A stretch of 64,000 nucleotides of DNA from Gammaproteobacteria bacterium (GCA_032250735.1 JAVVEP010000013.1:29163-93162); one strand, 5' to 3'; counted from the stretch's first letter, positions 51,300-61,411 are shown. A program made the numbers and translations. Notes: generated by a model not told the origin, from the sequence alone.

Positions 51300-51823
51300 C
51301 GTATGACCTCTTCTCGAATTTCCAATACCTTATGCTTTTGAAAAAGCGCTCTCACCGACTCGCTAATTGACTCATCGACCTCAACCAGAATGGCCACCTG
51401 GTCAAGGCTGACTTTTTCGCTATACAGTGCACTGCGCTTTTTAAACAGGCCTGACAGAAACAGAAACGCAAAGAACGTGCTCCAGACGCCGAAGAAAATC
51501 AGCATCTCATACATCAATACAAAATTTGACGGCAAGGGAATAACCGGCTTGCCACCTTGCGGCTGCACCAGGAAGGTGGCCTGTGCGCCGGACAGGAACA
51601 GAAACCCGAATGTCAGGCCGAACAGGGCACCGAACAGGGTGAATTTCTGGATGTGTACCGGGCGCTCACCCAGGACCTCCTCCACCTCAGGATGTTCGAT
51701 AGGTGATTTCATGGTGACATCATCTACCGTCAATCCAGGGACCTCATTACGGCGAATATCAGCGATGGCGTCATGCGCCTCATCAAAATCGCTGAACAGG
51801 CCCATCATTCTTTTTTTAGTCAT
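51296..51823 (-). CDS. actD: Alternative complex III subunit ActD (DUF3341)
   Basis: 175 residues. N-terminal soluble part MGLFSDFDEAHDAIADIRR, then two membrane hairpin segments (FTLFGALFGLTFGFLFLSGA, LIFFGVWSTFFAFLFLSGLF) matching DUF3341/ActD. It sits between actC and actE, touching both, and is thought to stabilise the ActC/ActF membrane part. Confidence 0.88.
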   Translation of the reverse strand: MTKKRMMGLFSDFDEAHDAIADIRRNEVPGLTVDDVTMKSPIEHPEVEEVLGERPVHIQKFTLFGALFGLTFGFLFLSGAQATFLVQPQGGKPVIPLPSNFVLMYEMLIFFGVWSTFFAFLFLSGLFKKRSALYSEKVSLDQVAILVEVDESISESVRALFQKHKVLEIREEVIR

Positions 51824-53236
51824 TTATGCACCCTCCCCGCCGGTAGTCTGAGTTGCCGGTTTGGCATGATCGGTCATGCGCGCCAGATCTTCTTCACCCG
51901 CAGAACGTTTGCGATGAAAGACCATCTCTTTCACCTCATACATCGATACCGACGGAAATACTTTTACAAACACCAGGAACAACATGCCGAACCAGCCAAA
52001 GCTGCCGAACACAATGGCCCACTCCACGATACTGCCGTACATGACATCCCATTGATGTGGCTCGTGTGACATCGACAATGTCGGCGCCACGATCATCCAG
52101 CGTTCAAAGAACATACCCAGATTCAGGAACAGCGACACCACAAACATGGTCGGCATATGCCGGCGCAGGGAACGGAATGCCAGCGCGAACGGCAACACCG
52201 AACCGCAAAAGATCATCGTCCAGAAAATCCAGGCATAGGCACCCGTGGCCTTGGAGATAAGCAACTCCTTGTTATACACATCATGGCCGTACCAGACAGA
52301 GGCAAACTCGACCAGGTTCAGGTAAGTCCATACCATGGCGATAGCGAAGGTCAGTTTGCAGGTTTTTTCCATGATCGGCAGGGTCATGTATTCCTCAAAA
52401 CGGAAGAAATAACGCAGCAGCACAAACAGGGTGATAATGGCCGCACAACCCGAGTACAACGCACCGGCCACAAAATAGGGCGGGAAGGTGGTGACGTGCC
52501 AACCAGGCATGATCGACATTGCAAAGTCCGCCGATACAATGGAATGCACCGATACCGCCAACGGGATCAGGAAGCAGGCCATCAACAGATAGATCTTGCG
52601 GAAGTTGCGCCATTGGCGGTCACTGCCCACCCAACCCAGTGATAGCATGGTGTACAGCTTTTTACGCCAGCCAGTGGTGTTGTCACGACAAATCGCCAGA
52701 TCCGGTATCATGCCGACAAACAGGAATAGCATGGAAGCGGAAAGATAGGTGCTGATCGCGAAGGCATCCCATACCAGCGGCGAACGGAAATTCGGCCAAT
52801 GACCCCGATCGCTGACGTAGGGCAACACCCAGTACATATTCCAGACACGACCCAGATGGATGATAGGAAACAGGCCCGCGGTCATCAGTGAGAACGTGGT
52901 CATGGCTTCGGCAAACCGATAAATCGGCTTGCGCCAGTCGGCGTGAATCAGATGCAGGATAGCCGACAATAAGGTGCCGGAGTGACTCATGCCAATCCAG
53001 AACACGAAGGAGGCGATATACATATCCCACATGTGCGGGTTGTTGAGGTTAGAAGGCCCCATACCCACGGTGTACTGGATGTATTCCGCCACGGCGGCAC
53101 AGGCCACCATTGCCAGACACACTATCAGCGTCACCCAATAGGCCGGGCGTGGATTTTCCATACTCTTCAACACATCAGTGTTGATTTTTGCCCAAGCAAT
53201 CTGCTCGTTAATGTCTTTCTCTGTCACCATCGTCAT
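51824..53236 (-). CDS. actC: Alternative complex III subunit ActC (NrfD-like)
   Basis: 470-residue integral membrane subunit with about ten helices, which contains the quinol site in known structures. MWDMYIASFVFWIGMSHSGT, RPIYRFAEAMTTFSLM-like KPIYRFAEAMTTFSLMTAG and SIVSADFAMSIMPGWHVTTF are conserved. AAGGTGA precedes the ATG. Gap to actB2 is 72 bp. Confidence 0.93.
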   Translation of the reverse strand: MTMVTEKDINEQIAWAKINTDVLKSMENPRPAYWVTLIVCLAMVACAAVAEYIQYTVGMGPSNLNNPHMWDMYIASFVFWIGMSHSGTLLSAILHLIHADWRKPIYRFAEAMTTFSLMTAGLFPIIHLGRVWNMYWVLPYVSDRGHWPNFRSPLVWDAFAISTYLSASMLFLFVGMIPDLAICRDNTTGWRKKLYTMLSLGWVGSDRQWRNFRKIYLLMACFLIPLAVSVHSIVSADFAMSIMPGWHVTTFPPYFVAGALYSGCAAIITLFVLLRYFFRFEEYMTLPIMEKTCKLTFAIAMVWTYLNLVEFASVWYGHDVYNKELLISKATGAYAWIFWTMIFCGSVLPFALAFRSLRRHMPTMFVVSLFLNLGMFFERWMIVAPTLSMSHEPHQWDVMYGSIVEWAIVFGSFGWFGMLFLVFVKVFPSVSMYEVKEMVFHRKRSAGEEDLARMTDHAKPATQTTGGEGA

Positions 53237-53308
53237 TGTTATATCACCTTAATCTTTTTTGACGGCCGTACTTCTTTAAAGGGTTCACAAAGGATCTTTA
53301 AAAGAGGT

Positions 53309-54151
53309 TTATACATTTTCACGAACACGTTCGAGATACATCACTGACGGATCGACGTTGAGTTCTTCGAAAATCCGGTAGCCACGTAAATCGGCATTCT
53401 TCTTCGCATTTTTTGTCTGCTGGTAAACACCGCGCTCCACCTGATGCTTTTTCCACAGTTTGCTCACCATGCTGTTCTCATCCATGGCGTCACCGAACAC
53501 AATGGCAGACGTCGGACAAGCCTGTGCGCAGGCCGTCATCGCCTCACCGTCTTCAACCGGGCGATCCTCCATGTAGGCCTTATCCTTGGCGGTGCGGATA
53601 CGCTGCACGCAGAAGGTACATTTCTCCATTACACCTTTATCACGAACGGACAGATCCGGATTGAGCTGCTGCTCCATCGGTTGCGGCCATGCAGATTCGT
53701 AGTAAGAATAGAAATTGAAGTACCGCACGCGGAACGGACAGTTATTTGAACAATAGCGTGAACCGATACAGCGGTTGTACACCTGCGCGTTCAACCCGTC
53801 TGGCGTGTGATAGGTCGCGGCAACCGGGCACACCGGTTCACAGGTCGCGGCACCGCACTGCTGGCACATCATTGGCAGAAAGCTGGCGCCCTGTTCCGGA
53901 TATTCTTTATCAGGCTGATCCCAATAACGCTCGATACGCAACCAGTGCATGGCCTGGCCCTTTTCAAAACGCTCTTTACCGACCACGGCAAGATTGTTCT
54001 CCGCATAACAAGCGGTAGAACAGGCATTGCAACCGGTGCACAGATCAAGATTAATGGCCATTGCCCAGCGGTGTTCATATTTATGATGACCACCTTCCTC
54101 GGCACCTTTACGGAAGTCTGACCAATGATTAAGAATATTGTCTAATGACAT
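53309..54151 (-). CDS. actB2: Alternative complex III ferredoxin subunit (ActB2, split ActB)
   Basis: 280 residues, a cytoplasmically-made four-cluster ferredoxin domain. Cysteine groups: CTGCNACSTACYAEN, CQQCGAATCEPVCPVAAT, CIGSRYCSNNCPFRVRYF and CTFCVQRI with CAQACPTSAIVFGD. These equal the iron-sulfur domain normally fused to the C-terminus of ActB. Here it is a separate gene, 2 bp after actB1, so the two are translated together. It has no own export signal and probably hitch-hikes on the Tat signal of ActB1. Confidence 0.9.
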   Translation of the reverse strand: MSLDNILNHWSDFRKGAEEGGHHKYEHRWAMAINLDLCTGCNACSTACYAENNLAVVGKERFEKGQAMHWLRIERYWDQPDKEYPEQGASFLPMMCQQCGAATCEPVCPVAATYHTPDGLNAQVYNRCIGSRYCSNNCPFRVRYFNFYSYYESAWPQPMEQQLNPDLSVRDKGVMEKCTFCVQRIRTAKDKAYMEDRPVEDGEAMTACAQACPTSAIVFGDAMDENSMVSKLWKKHQVERGVYQQTKNAKKNADLRGYRIFEELNVDPSVMYLERVRENV

Positions 54152-54153
54152 GG

Positions 54154-56370
54154 TTATGCTCCCTCCGAACGCTTGACCTGCTCAACGGGCACGGTCACCA
54201 CCAACTTACGCCCTGCTTGACTATCACCGCTGCCGGTACCCATTCGTACAATCGACAGTGCATCTGCCTCACCTATTTTCTTCACCGTGACGCGCGTGCT
54301 GAACATGGCCAGCTCACCCGTCATCGCATCCGTTGTCGCATCAAGGATTTTCAGCGGATTCACGCCCAGGCCCTTCGCATAACGACCATAGGCCTCATGC
54401 CCCTGACCCAACGGCACTGCGACGGCATCATGATGCACGCCCTTGAGCAGTACCACCCGCACATCAACACTGCCCTGCGCTGAGCTTATCCGCACCAGAT
54501 CCAGATTCGCGATTCCCATTTTGGCGGCGGTATCCGGGTGCATTTCGGCCCACGAATCCCACACCACCTTACTGATGTGGTCGGGCGCTTCCTGCAGCCA
54601 CGGCAGGTTCGCATGCCGTCCGTCGAACAAACCCATGCGCGCCGAAGGCACCAGTGACAAGCCATCCGCAGCGCCTTCCGTCACCGGCGCGGCAAACGAT
54701 ACGACTGTCGACTGCAGTTTACGCGCGCCGGACTCGACGTTGATCACCCCGGTTTGCAGGGCGGTGTTCCAGAACTCGTTATTATTCTGCGCAGATTGCT
54801 TCACATCGGCCGGCATCGCGGCAAAGGCATTACGCAGATAGGCGTAATAGTCCTCAAACTGCGCATATTCTTCACTCTTTCGTTGTTTCAACAGAGATAG
54901 CAGAATGTCGCCCAGCCCTCTGGTTTGCGAATGCAGCCTTTCCATCAACGGCTGCTGCACATGAATCGCATTCGACTCCGCCTGATTGGCCGGCACCTGC
55001 GTTCCCCAATCTTCAAGATAGGAATCCACCGGCAACACCAGATCGGCGGCCATTACGGTTTCATCCGGGAACTGCGCGATCGCGACCTTGAAGCCGATGT
55101 TGGCCATTGCCTCACCCAGGCCCAGAGCCTGCGGCGCGGAATAAACCGGGTTGCTGCCATAGAAGATGGCGGCATCCAGCTGTTGCGCCTTCGCATCCGC
55201 AGCAAAGGCCAGCAGGTCTGAGGTGCCTCCCTGCCTGGACATCAGCTGCGGGAAGGGGAAATCGCCGGCCGACTCGATGGTCTTGCCGACGTTGCCCAAT
55301 ATATGGTTCAGCAACATCACTGCGGCGGTTGCCGCATAGCCGTGCGCATGGCCCTCTACCGTCGCACCGGCGAGCACCAGGCTCGGTGAACGCTCAGACA
55401 GCAACTGGGTCACGCGCTGTATACGGTGTCCCGCGACACCCGTGGTTCTGGCGACACGGGTAATGTCGTGATCATCAATCATCGCGCGCACGTCGGAAGG
55501 AATGCCCGCATCGCTCAGCTTAAGCTTGTTGAGCAGCAGATTCGCCATTCCCAGCGCCAATATACCCTCGGTACCCGGCTTGATGGCCAACCACAAATCG
55601 GCATTACCACCCGTCAGTGACATCTTCGATTCGATTTGCACCAGTAGGCCGCGTTCCTTATTGGTGCGGAAGGCGGCGTACTGCCCTGCGTAATGCACCG
55701 GCGACTGGCCCGCGCCGAGGAAGTCCGCGCCAAAGGAGACCACCATCTTCGCCTTGTCCAAACGCAACCGCGGTGTTGCCTCACCCAGCATGTCCGTATT
55801 GACGGCGCGCGACACGGCGTTATTCACCACCTCATGCACATAGTGTTTTGTCGAACCCATGGCCTCCAGGTGGTTGGCGACCAGCGCAGCCTGATGGCCG
55901 CTCATTGTGCCGGTAAACCAGCCAAATCGATCACCGCTGACGGCAGCCAGTTTCTCTTCCAGCACAGCCATTGCCTGATCCCAGGTCACGGCCGCCAGGC
56001 TACCACCGGTGCGTAACATCGGTGTGGTGATGCGATCCGGATTGTAATGGCCCTGCACGCCGGCCTGTCCCATCATGCACAGCTTGCCCTTGTTCAAGGC
56101 CGCATCGGGATTACCTTCCAGCTTTAACACCCGACCCTCGCGTACGCGCCCATGGATGCCGCAGCCGGCCCCACACTGGGTACAGGTTGAGGCATACCAT
56201 ACACCCACACCCGGAATGACATACTCCTCAGGCATCAGGTAAGAAACGACCTCTTCCTTACCTTCTTCCAGGGTGACGGTGGAGGGCAGATCGCAGCCGC
56301 TCAACGCAGCGCCAGCACCACTCCAGCCCATTACTTTCAGGAAACTTCTACGGTTTATCTTTCCGATCAT
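54154..56370 (-). CDS. actB1: Alternative complex III molybdopterin-like subunit (ActB1, split ActB)
   Basis: 738 residues. Twin-arginine signal INRRSFLKVMGWSGAGAALS followed by Cys 26 in a lipobox-like LSGC, so it may be a Tat lipoprotein. The rest is a molybdopterin-oxidoreductase fold that in complex III is a structural relic. It retains the motif CTQCGAGCGIHGRV with a later KLCMMG Cys, a full [4Fe-4S] ligand set. GNPDAALNKGKLCMMGQAGV, MLLNHILGNVGKTIES and PVDSYLEDWGTQVPANQ are visible. No Mo-ligand Cys, SeCys or Ser was clearly identified. It lies between actA and actB2. Confidence 0.88.
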   Translation of the reverse strand: MIGKINRRSFLKVMGWSGAGAALSGCDLPSTVTLEEGKEEVVSYLMPEEYVIPGVGVWYASTCTQCGAGCGIHGRVREGRVLKLEGNPDAALNKGKLCMMGQAGVQGHYNPDRITTPMLRTGGSLAAVTWDQAMAVLEEKLAAVSGDRFGWFTGTMSGHQAALVANHLEAMGSTKHYVHEVVNNAVSRAVNTDMLGEATPRLRLDKAKMVVSFGADFLGAGQSPVHYAGQYAAFRTNKERGLLVQIESKMSLTGGNADLWLAIKPGTEGILALGMANLLLNKLKLSDAGIPSDVRAMIDDHDITRVARTTGVAGHRIQRVTQLLSERSPSLVLAGATVEGHAHGYAATAAVMLLNHILGNVGKTIESAGDFPFPQLMSRQGGTSDLLAFAADAKAQQLDAAIFYGSNPVYSAPQALGLGEAMANIGFKVAIAQFPDETVMAADLVLPVDSYLEDWGTQVPANQAESNAIHVQQPLMERLHSQTRGLGDILLSLLKQRKSEEYAQFEDYYAYLRNAFAAMPADVKQSAQNNNEFWNTALQTGVINVESGARKLQSTVVSFAAPVTEGAADGLSLVPSARMGLFDGRHANLPWLQEAPDHISKVVWDSWAEMHPDTAAKMGIANLDLVRISSAQGSVDVRVVLLKGVHHDAVAVPLGQGHEAYGRYAKGLGVNPLKILDATTDAMTGELAMFSTRVTVKKIGEADALSIVRMGTGSGDSQAGRKLVVTVPVEQVKRSEGA

Positions 56371-56439
56371 AGTCGTTTTTCCACTCTATTAATTCGCCTA
56401 CTCAAAACCACCTACGCCCAATCCTGCTGCGCGGGATTA

Positions 56440-57069
56440 TTATTTGTGACACTTCCAGCAATCACCCGGCGCGCCAAGCTCTTTGTTTTGAATGTGACAA
56501 CCAACACAGAAACCCATATTCAGCGGTTTAACTTTGTTGGCCACCGTCATGTTTTCCACTTCACCATGACAAAACGCGCACACTTCCTTCACGTTTTCCA
56601 CGGGAAGCTCACGATCAAACACCATTTTTTTCAAGTGTTTTTCATGCGTAAAGTGCACAAAATCCGGCACGTCATGCACCTTTTTCCACAGCGGGGGAGT
56701 TTTGTCTTCCCAGTATTTGGTGAGCGCCTGAATACGCGGCTTGTCGGTGGCGATAACCTTGTGACAACCCATGCACTTACTGGTGGGAGGGATGCCAGCT
56801 ACCTTGCTGCGTCGCGCATAGGTATGGCAGTACATACAGTTAATACCGTTATCCTTAACATGTATGTTGTGAGGAAACTCAATGGGCTGGGGGACATCCT
56901 CCCCCTTATGAGTTCCGCCGGGAGGCACGACGTCATACTTGGCAGCCATCGCCACTGAAGACAGCAACAACATCGCCAGACAGATGAGTCCGACAATCCC
57001 GGTCCCAGCGACATCCCCAAAACTACGGCGTTGCGCATTCGGATTGATTAAACGGTTCTTCACTACCAT
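56440..57069 (-). CDS. actA: Alternative complex III pentaheme cytochrome ActA
   Basis: 209 residues from the ATG at 57069 with GAGGAAAGAG just upstream. One N-terminal membrane segment (GIVGLICLAMLLLSSVAMAA) is followed by five heme motifs: CMYCH, CMGCH, CAFCH, CVGCH and CWKCH. PHNIHVKDNGINC and FPHNIH supply distal His candidates. First gene of the act operon actA-B1-B2-C-D-E-F. Electrons from the quinol site and cluster chain pass through it. Confidence 0.93.
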   Translation of the reverse strand: MVVKNRLINPNAQRRSFGDVAGTGIVGLICLAMLLLSSVAMAAKYDVVPPGGTHKGEDVPQPIEFPHNIHVKDNGINCMYCHTYARRSKVAGIPPTSKCMGCHKVIATDKPRIQALTKYWEDKTPPLWKKVHDVPDFVHFTHEKHLKKMVFDRELPVENVKEVCAFCHGEVENMTVANKVKPLNMGFCVGCHIQNKELGAPGDCWKCHK

Positions 57070-57759
57070 CTCTTTCCTCGATACGTGTTGGTTATGCATT
57101 TAACAACAAATAACTACAAATGGTTTAACAAGGTATTGATTATTCACGGGCAATCAGGCCCAAACACAGAAAACCCGGCCACATCGATCAGCTGACCGAC
57201 GCAGCACTCGTCTAACACGGCTCACGCCGCCGATTGGAAATTTCCTGATTTCTGCTAAATCAAGCCAGCTGAAGCAGCCGCTTGTTCTCCCTCGATTCTT
57301 GGCAAGTCGTGCTCGCCTATTATTTATTGATGACGACCTTCCTCAACAATGGACGTCAACTCCTCGGCTGGTTCACACTATCACGCCTGAAATGCGTGCC
57401 CTGTACCGGGCATTTCTACATCTCATACCGCGCCAACGGAGCATTCTGGTATATCAGAATATTATTATTAATCTAATAAACTTAATTATCAGTTTTATCT
57501 ATGGCCACGATGCTAGACTAATCCCGTCGGACGTGTCAACGCAATTCTAAGAAAAAAACTCAACAATTAATTTCCATAATAATCACTGCCTTGCACTAGT
57601 ATGACCCGGGATGCAAGGACCCGTTTTATGCGGAAAATCACCCTGTTTTTTATCATGCGCCAGCAGGCGCACCGGCACGAATTCACCAACTTCAAATAGC
57701 CGCACGTCCACCAAACAGCGCTGCGGACTCAACACCCCGGCGCCGGACAAAACCGCCAT
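57070..57759. other. 690-bp gap upstream of the act operon
   Basis: An AT-rich intergenic stretch between usp (end at 57760) and actA (start at 57069), both on the minus strand. It should hold the act promoter and the end of the usp transcript. Several short frames exist, for example 57299-57550, but none has a ribosome binding site or recognisable sequence. I see no repeat or RNA gene. Confidence 0.4.
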
Positions 57760-58197
57760 TCACCCACCCACCCGTACCGCCAACACATCACAGGGGGCGT
57801 GATGCAGCACCGCATTCGCCACGGAACCCAACAAGCGGGAGATTCCGTGGCGGCCATGTCGGCCCAGCACAATCAGATCCGCCTGCTGTGCCTGCGCATA
57901 CTCAATGATCTCTGATTTCGTTGAACCCTGCACCACCGCCTGGTGCAGGCGCTCAACCCTGATTTGCCCTGCCAGCGCCGCCAGGTGATTCGTTGCCTGA
58001 AGCACTAGTTGCTGTTCGATGTCTTGCTGCTGCGGCAGCACCAGCTCATTCGCCAGATCGACAGGAATATATTCCACGACATGCAACAAGCTGAGCTGCG
58101 CATGATAAAAATTGGCCAGTTCAGCCGCCCGCGATGCGACAATGATATTTTCATCGCTAAGGTCAACCGCACACAGGATATGCTGGTAATCACTCAT
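57760..58197 (-). CDS. Universal stress protein (UspA family)
   Basis: 145 residues with the Usp fold. N-terminal YQHILCAVDLSDENIIVASRA and the ATP-binding loop motif HGRHGISRLLGSVANAVLHH (G-x2-G-x9-G-S/N type), ending LAVRVGG. Typically responds to starvation or respiratory stress. It lies upstream of the act operon on the same strand, with a 690-bp gap, so it is not clearly coupled. Confidence 0.92.
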   Translation of the reverse strand: MSDYQHILCAVDLSDENIIVASRAAELANFYHAQLSLLHVVEYIPVDLANELVLPQQQDIEQQLVLQATNHLAALAGQIRVERLHQAVVQGSTKSEIIEYAQAQQADLIVLGRHGRHGISRLLGSVANAVLHHAPCDVLAVRVGG

Positions 58198-58339
58198 GCC
58201 ACCTCCTTTGACCGACCGTTAGCCTGACGATCACATCTGCCGCCAAAGACCGCCCACCCGGTTACATCAACTATAGCTATAGCGAAACAAAATCCTCTGC
58301 ACCGACATATTCCAACTATTCCAGCCGGTATTACCGCCG

Positions 58340-61300
58340 TCACGAAGCAGCGGCCAATTTCTCCACCTTGGCGCGTAATGTTTTCAGTTTATAGCTGGCC
58401 TCTGGGTTCAAACGATCAAGCCGCCTGAGCAGATCCTGCGAACGACTCCCCTGCTCGGCCTCAACAGCCTCGCTCAGCAATGTCTGAATGCGCACAATTT
58501 CCTTATCCTGCTGCTTGATGATCAGGCGCGCCATGCGCTCAAGCTGCGGGGCATCATTGATGGCGCCATAATAGCCTGCCAGCAGCCGCATCTGGGGAAG
58601 CTCTGGCGAAACATGCTGCGCCAGGGCATGCAGGGCGGCACCGGCCGCGGTCAAATCCCGCTTGGCCAGGGCCGACAGACGCCACAGCTTTTCCGCATCG
58701 TATTTCGCATTCAATACGATAAGCTCATCATAATGCCCCCGCTCATACAACAAACGGGCTGACAGCGTGCGGCGTAAACTCTCCATCTCCACCTTGGGCA
58801 TTACGGCGGCGGCCTCTTCATAACGGCCGCGATCCGCCAGCGACAATGCCTGCTGTATATAGGTGCGATCCGGCCAGTGCGGGTGCTGGGCAAACAGGGC
58901 ATCCGCCTCATCAAATTCAAAGCGGTGCCAGTGTTTTTCATACTCAATGCCACGTGCCTTGATCGGATCGAGGTCCCGCAACTGGTCCGCCGCATGCTGC
59001 GCCATCTCCAGCTCATTCCATTCAGAAAGATAAAATGTGCCCAGGTCATAAATGCGCTCAACCGCATCGGCGCCAAAATGGGGGCGCAGGTTAAACCGAT
59101 ATTCCCCTCTCAAAAAATCGTAGGGGTTTTCTTCGGGCGGTGGATCATTATCCATTGCCGACAGGCGCACCTCCGAAAGAATATTGGTATCAGTATTGGC
59201 AGGCACCGTCATGGACGCCGCCAGCGCCTCTTCACGACTGAGCGAGAAGTACCACATCAAGTCACGGGCCGAATAGATGTCATAGTAATTCAACGCAGCC
59301 TTGATTTTCGTCCCACTCATGCGTTGTTCGATTTGTGCAAAATCAAATATCAGCGGCGAGCCAGAGCCGTACATAATGAAGTCGCCCGTGCTGAGATTAG
59401 CAAAGCTCATACCATGCGGAAACACCTCATAAAATGCCCGCATCAGGGATTTCAACGTGGTCGCATCCATGTGAAACAGGTTCACCCATTGGCTGTATAT
59501 GCCGCCTTCATTGAGCCGTGAATTGACCAACTCAAAAAAGTTTTTGGTAAACACATTTGCTGCGCGCGCCAGCCAGGGATGTGATGGTTGTGCAGCGATA
59601 ATGTCGTAGCGAGTGTTTTCGGTCAGCAGGGTATTGCGCGCATCGTTGAGCGTGAGGGTAACGCGCGGGTCCTCCAACGCAGGAATCTTCCCGCCCAGAA
59701 TCGCACGCCCCGCCTCCACCACCGCCGGCTCCAGCTCAACCACGCGGATCGACTCCAGCTGGGTAAAGGTCAGTGCCTTGGTGGTAATGCCGCCACCGAA
59801 ACCCACCACAAAGGCCGACTTGGGGTTTTCATGCACCAGGTACGGCACCAGACCCAACAGGCTTTCCACCAGCAGCACATTATTTTCGTCCTCAAGATCG
59901 ATAAAGGATTCATTGAGGCCATTATTTTGCAGCTTCACATGCCGATCGTCATAAGTCACCATGCTGATGACACCGGCCTTACCCTCTTTCAGAAACAGAT
60001 ACTTTGGCTCCTTGCCGGTATAGGCCTCTTCATCATATTGCACCGAGCTGATCAGATCCTTGTAACTGAGATGTGGCAGCAGCCAGCTGCCCAGTAGCGC
60101 GATCAACGCAACAGAGGTGATCGCCACCCTGGCCAGCTGTGTTTTCAGTGCCGGCACGAACAGGAAGGGCAACAACAACAGCACAATCGCCATGGACGTC
60201 AACAACACATCGGTGCCGTAATAGGGAATCAGCCAGAACCCCGCCATTAAGGAACCAAAAATACTGGCGACCGTGTTGACCGCGTAGGCCTTGCCGATAC
60301 GTGCCCGCACGCCCTGCAGGTTGCCGCAATAGAGTTTCAGGTTGAGGGGGAACAGCACGCCAAACAGAAAGGTTGGGGGGAACAACAGCATAAATACAAA
60401 CGCATACTTCACGCCATGCTTCAGCCACGGTTCCACCGGGAAGTGATTAATCGCCTGATAGATAGGCGGGATCCAGGTCAGACCAGCACGGGTCAGCAAC
60501 AAGGAGCCACCCAGCAACACCAGTCCGAAGGCCATCCACAACTCCGGACGTTGCATGCGCTCAAGATGGGATTTAATGGCCCATGAACCGGCAGCGATAC
60601 CGGTGAGGAAGATGGTCAGAATCGCCGCAAAACCATAAATAGTGGTTCCGGTGAAAATTGACAGATACTTGGTCCAGCCCACCTCGGTGGCGATCGCCAC
60701 CAGGCCGGTGGCAAACAGCACCATCAAGGCCCGGCCACGCAGGGGTGCCTCCTCCACCGCTGAGACCGATGTCGCTGAAGCGGGCACCGCTGCCGATACT
60801 TCAATCGGGGGCAGCTCAATCTTTCGATTGAGATATACCGCCAGCACCACAATCAGCAGGTTGAAACTGAAGGCAATATAGACCGCACCGTCCAGACCCC
60901 AGTTAGGCACAAAAAAGAAACCGGCCAGCGCCGCCCCCAGCACCGCACCCGCCGTATTCAGGCTATAGAGCTGGCTGACGCGCAGACCCACCTCATCTTT
61001 ACGACGGATAAGGATCGATGCCATTACCGGAAAGGTTGCGCCCATGCACACGGTGGGGATCAGCAGCAGCGCCGTGGTGACCGCGAACTTGTTGGGGATC
61101 GTCGCGCCCAGCGCCGGCGTCGCCGCCATGATGGCATCCAGATTCAGCAAAATAGGCAGCAGCGCCAGGCCCGACAGGCCAATAATAATCTCCAGCGCAA
61201 TATACGGTTTGAGATCATTGATACGATTGCGGGTAATCCGTTCGGCCAGATAACTGCCCAGCGCCAGGCCCAAAAAGAAGGCCGCCAATACCGTGCTAAT

Positions 61301-61411
61301 GGAGGCGCTGGTAGAGCCCATGCTCAGCCCCAGCAACCTGACCCAGACCACCTGATAAGTGAGACTGGCGATACCGGATAACAATAAAAACGTGGCCGTA
61401 AGCAAAAACAT
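58340..61411 (-). CDS. Fused membrane transporter-like / spermidine-synthase-fold / TPR protein
   Basis: 1023 residues. About thirteen membrane segments (roughly 1-445, SLTYQVVWVRLLGLSMGSTS at the start as in this family) are followed by a Rossmann methyltransferase-like domain related to spermidine synthase (GFGGGITTKAL, VVELEPAVVEAGRAILGG, YDIIAAQPSHPW, about 510-740). The C-terminal 270 residues are alpha-helical TPR-like. The catalytic Asp of true aminopropyltransferases is replaced in AAQPSHPW, so spermidine synthesis is unlikely. Substrate and role unknown. Well conserved architecture in bacteria. Confidence 0.83.
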   Translation of the reverse strand: MFLLTATFLLLSGIASLTYQVVWVRLLGLSMGSTSASISTVLAAFFLGLALGSYLAERITRNRINDLKPYIALEIIIGLSGLALLPILLNLDAIMAATPALGATIPNKFAVTTALLLIPTVCMGATFPVMASILIRRKDEVGLRVSQLYSLNTAGAVLGAALAGFFFVPNWGLDGAVYIAFSFNLLIVVLAVYLNRKIELPPIEVSAAVPASATSVSAVEEAPLRGRALMVLFATGLVAIATEVGWTKYLSIFTGTTIYGFAAILTIFLTGIAAGSWAIKSHLERMQRPELWMAFGLVLLGGSLLLTRAGLTWIPPIYQAINHFPVEPWLKHGVKYAFVFMLLFPPTFLFGVLFPLNLKLYCGNLQGVRARIGKAYAVNTVASIFGSLMAGFWLIPYYGTDVLLTSMAIVLLLLPFLFVPALKTQLARVAITSVALIALLGSWLLPHLSYKDLISSVQYDEEAYTGKEPKYLFLKEGKAGVISMVTYDDRHVKLQNNGLNESFIDLEDENNVLLVESLLGLVPYLVHENPKSAFVVGFGGGITTKALTFTQLESIRVVELEPAVVEAGRAILGGKIPALEDPRVTLTLNDARNTLLTENTRYDIIAAQPSHPWLARAANVFTKNFFELVNSRLNEGGIYSQWVNLFHMDATTLKSLMRAFYEVFPHGMSFANLSTGDFIMYGSGSPLIFDFAQIEQRMSGTKIKAALNYYDIYSARDLMWYFSLSREEALAASMTVPANTDTNILSEVRLSAMDNDPPPEENPYDFLRGEYRFNLRPHFGADAVERIYDLGTFYLSEWNELEMAQHAADQLRDLDPIKARGIEYEKHWHRFEFDEADALFAQHPHWPDRTYIQQALSLADRGRYEEAAAVMPKVEMESLRRTLSARLLYERGHYDELIVLNAKYDAEKLWRLSALAKRDLTAAGAALHALAQHVSPELPQMRLLAGYYGAINDAPQLERMARLIIKQQDKEIVRIQTLLSEAVEAEQGSRSQDLLRRLDRLNPEASYKLKTLRAKVEKLAAAS

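Noticed and set aside
57299..57550. 83-codon plus-strand frame in the gap upstream of actA, with LLFIDDD near the start like a receiver domain
   Set aside because: The resemblance ends after a few residues, the start is TTG without ribosome binding site, and there is no phosphoacceptor motif.
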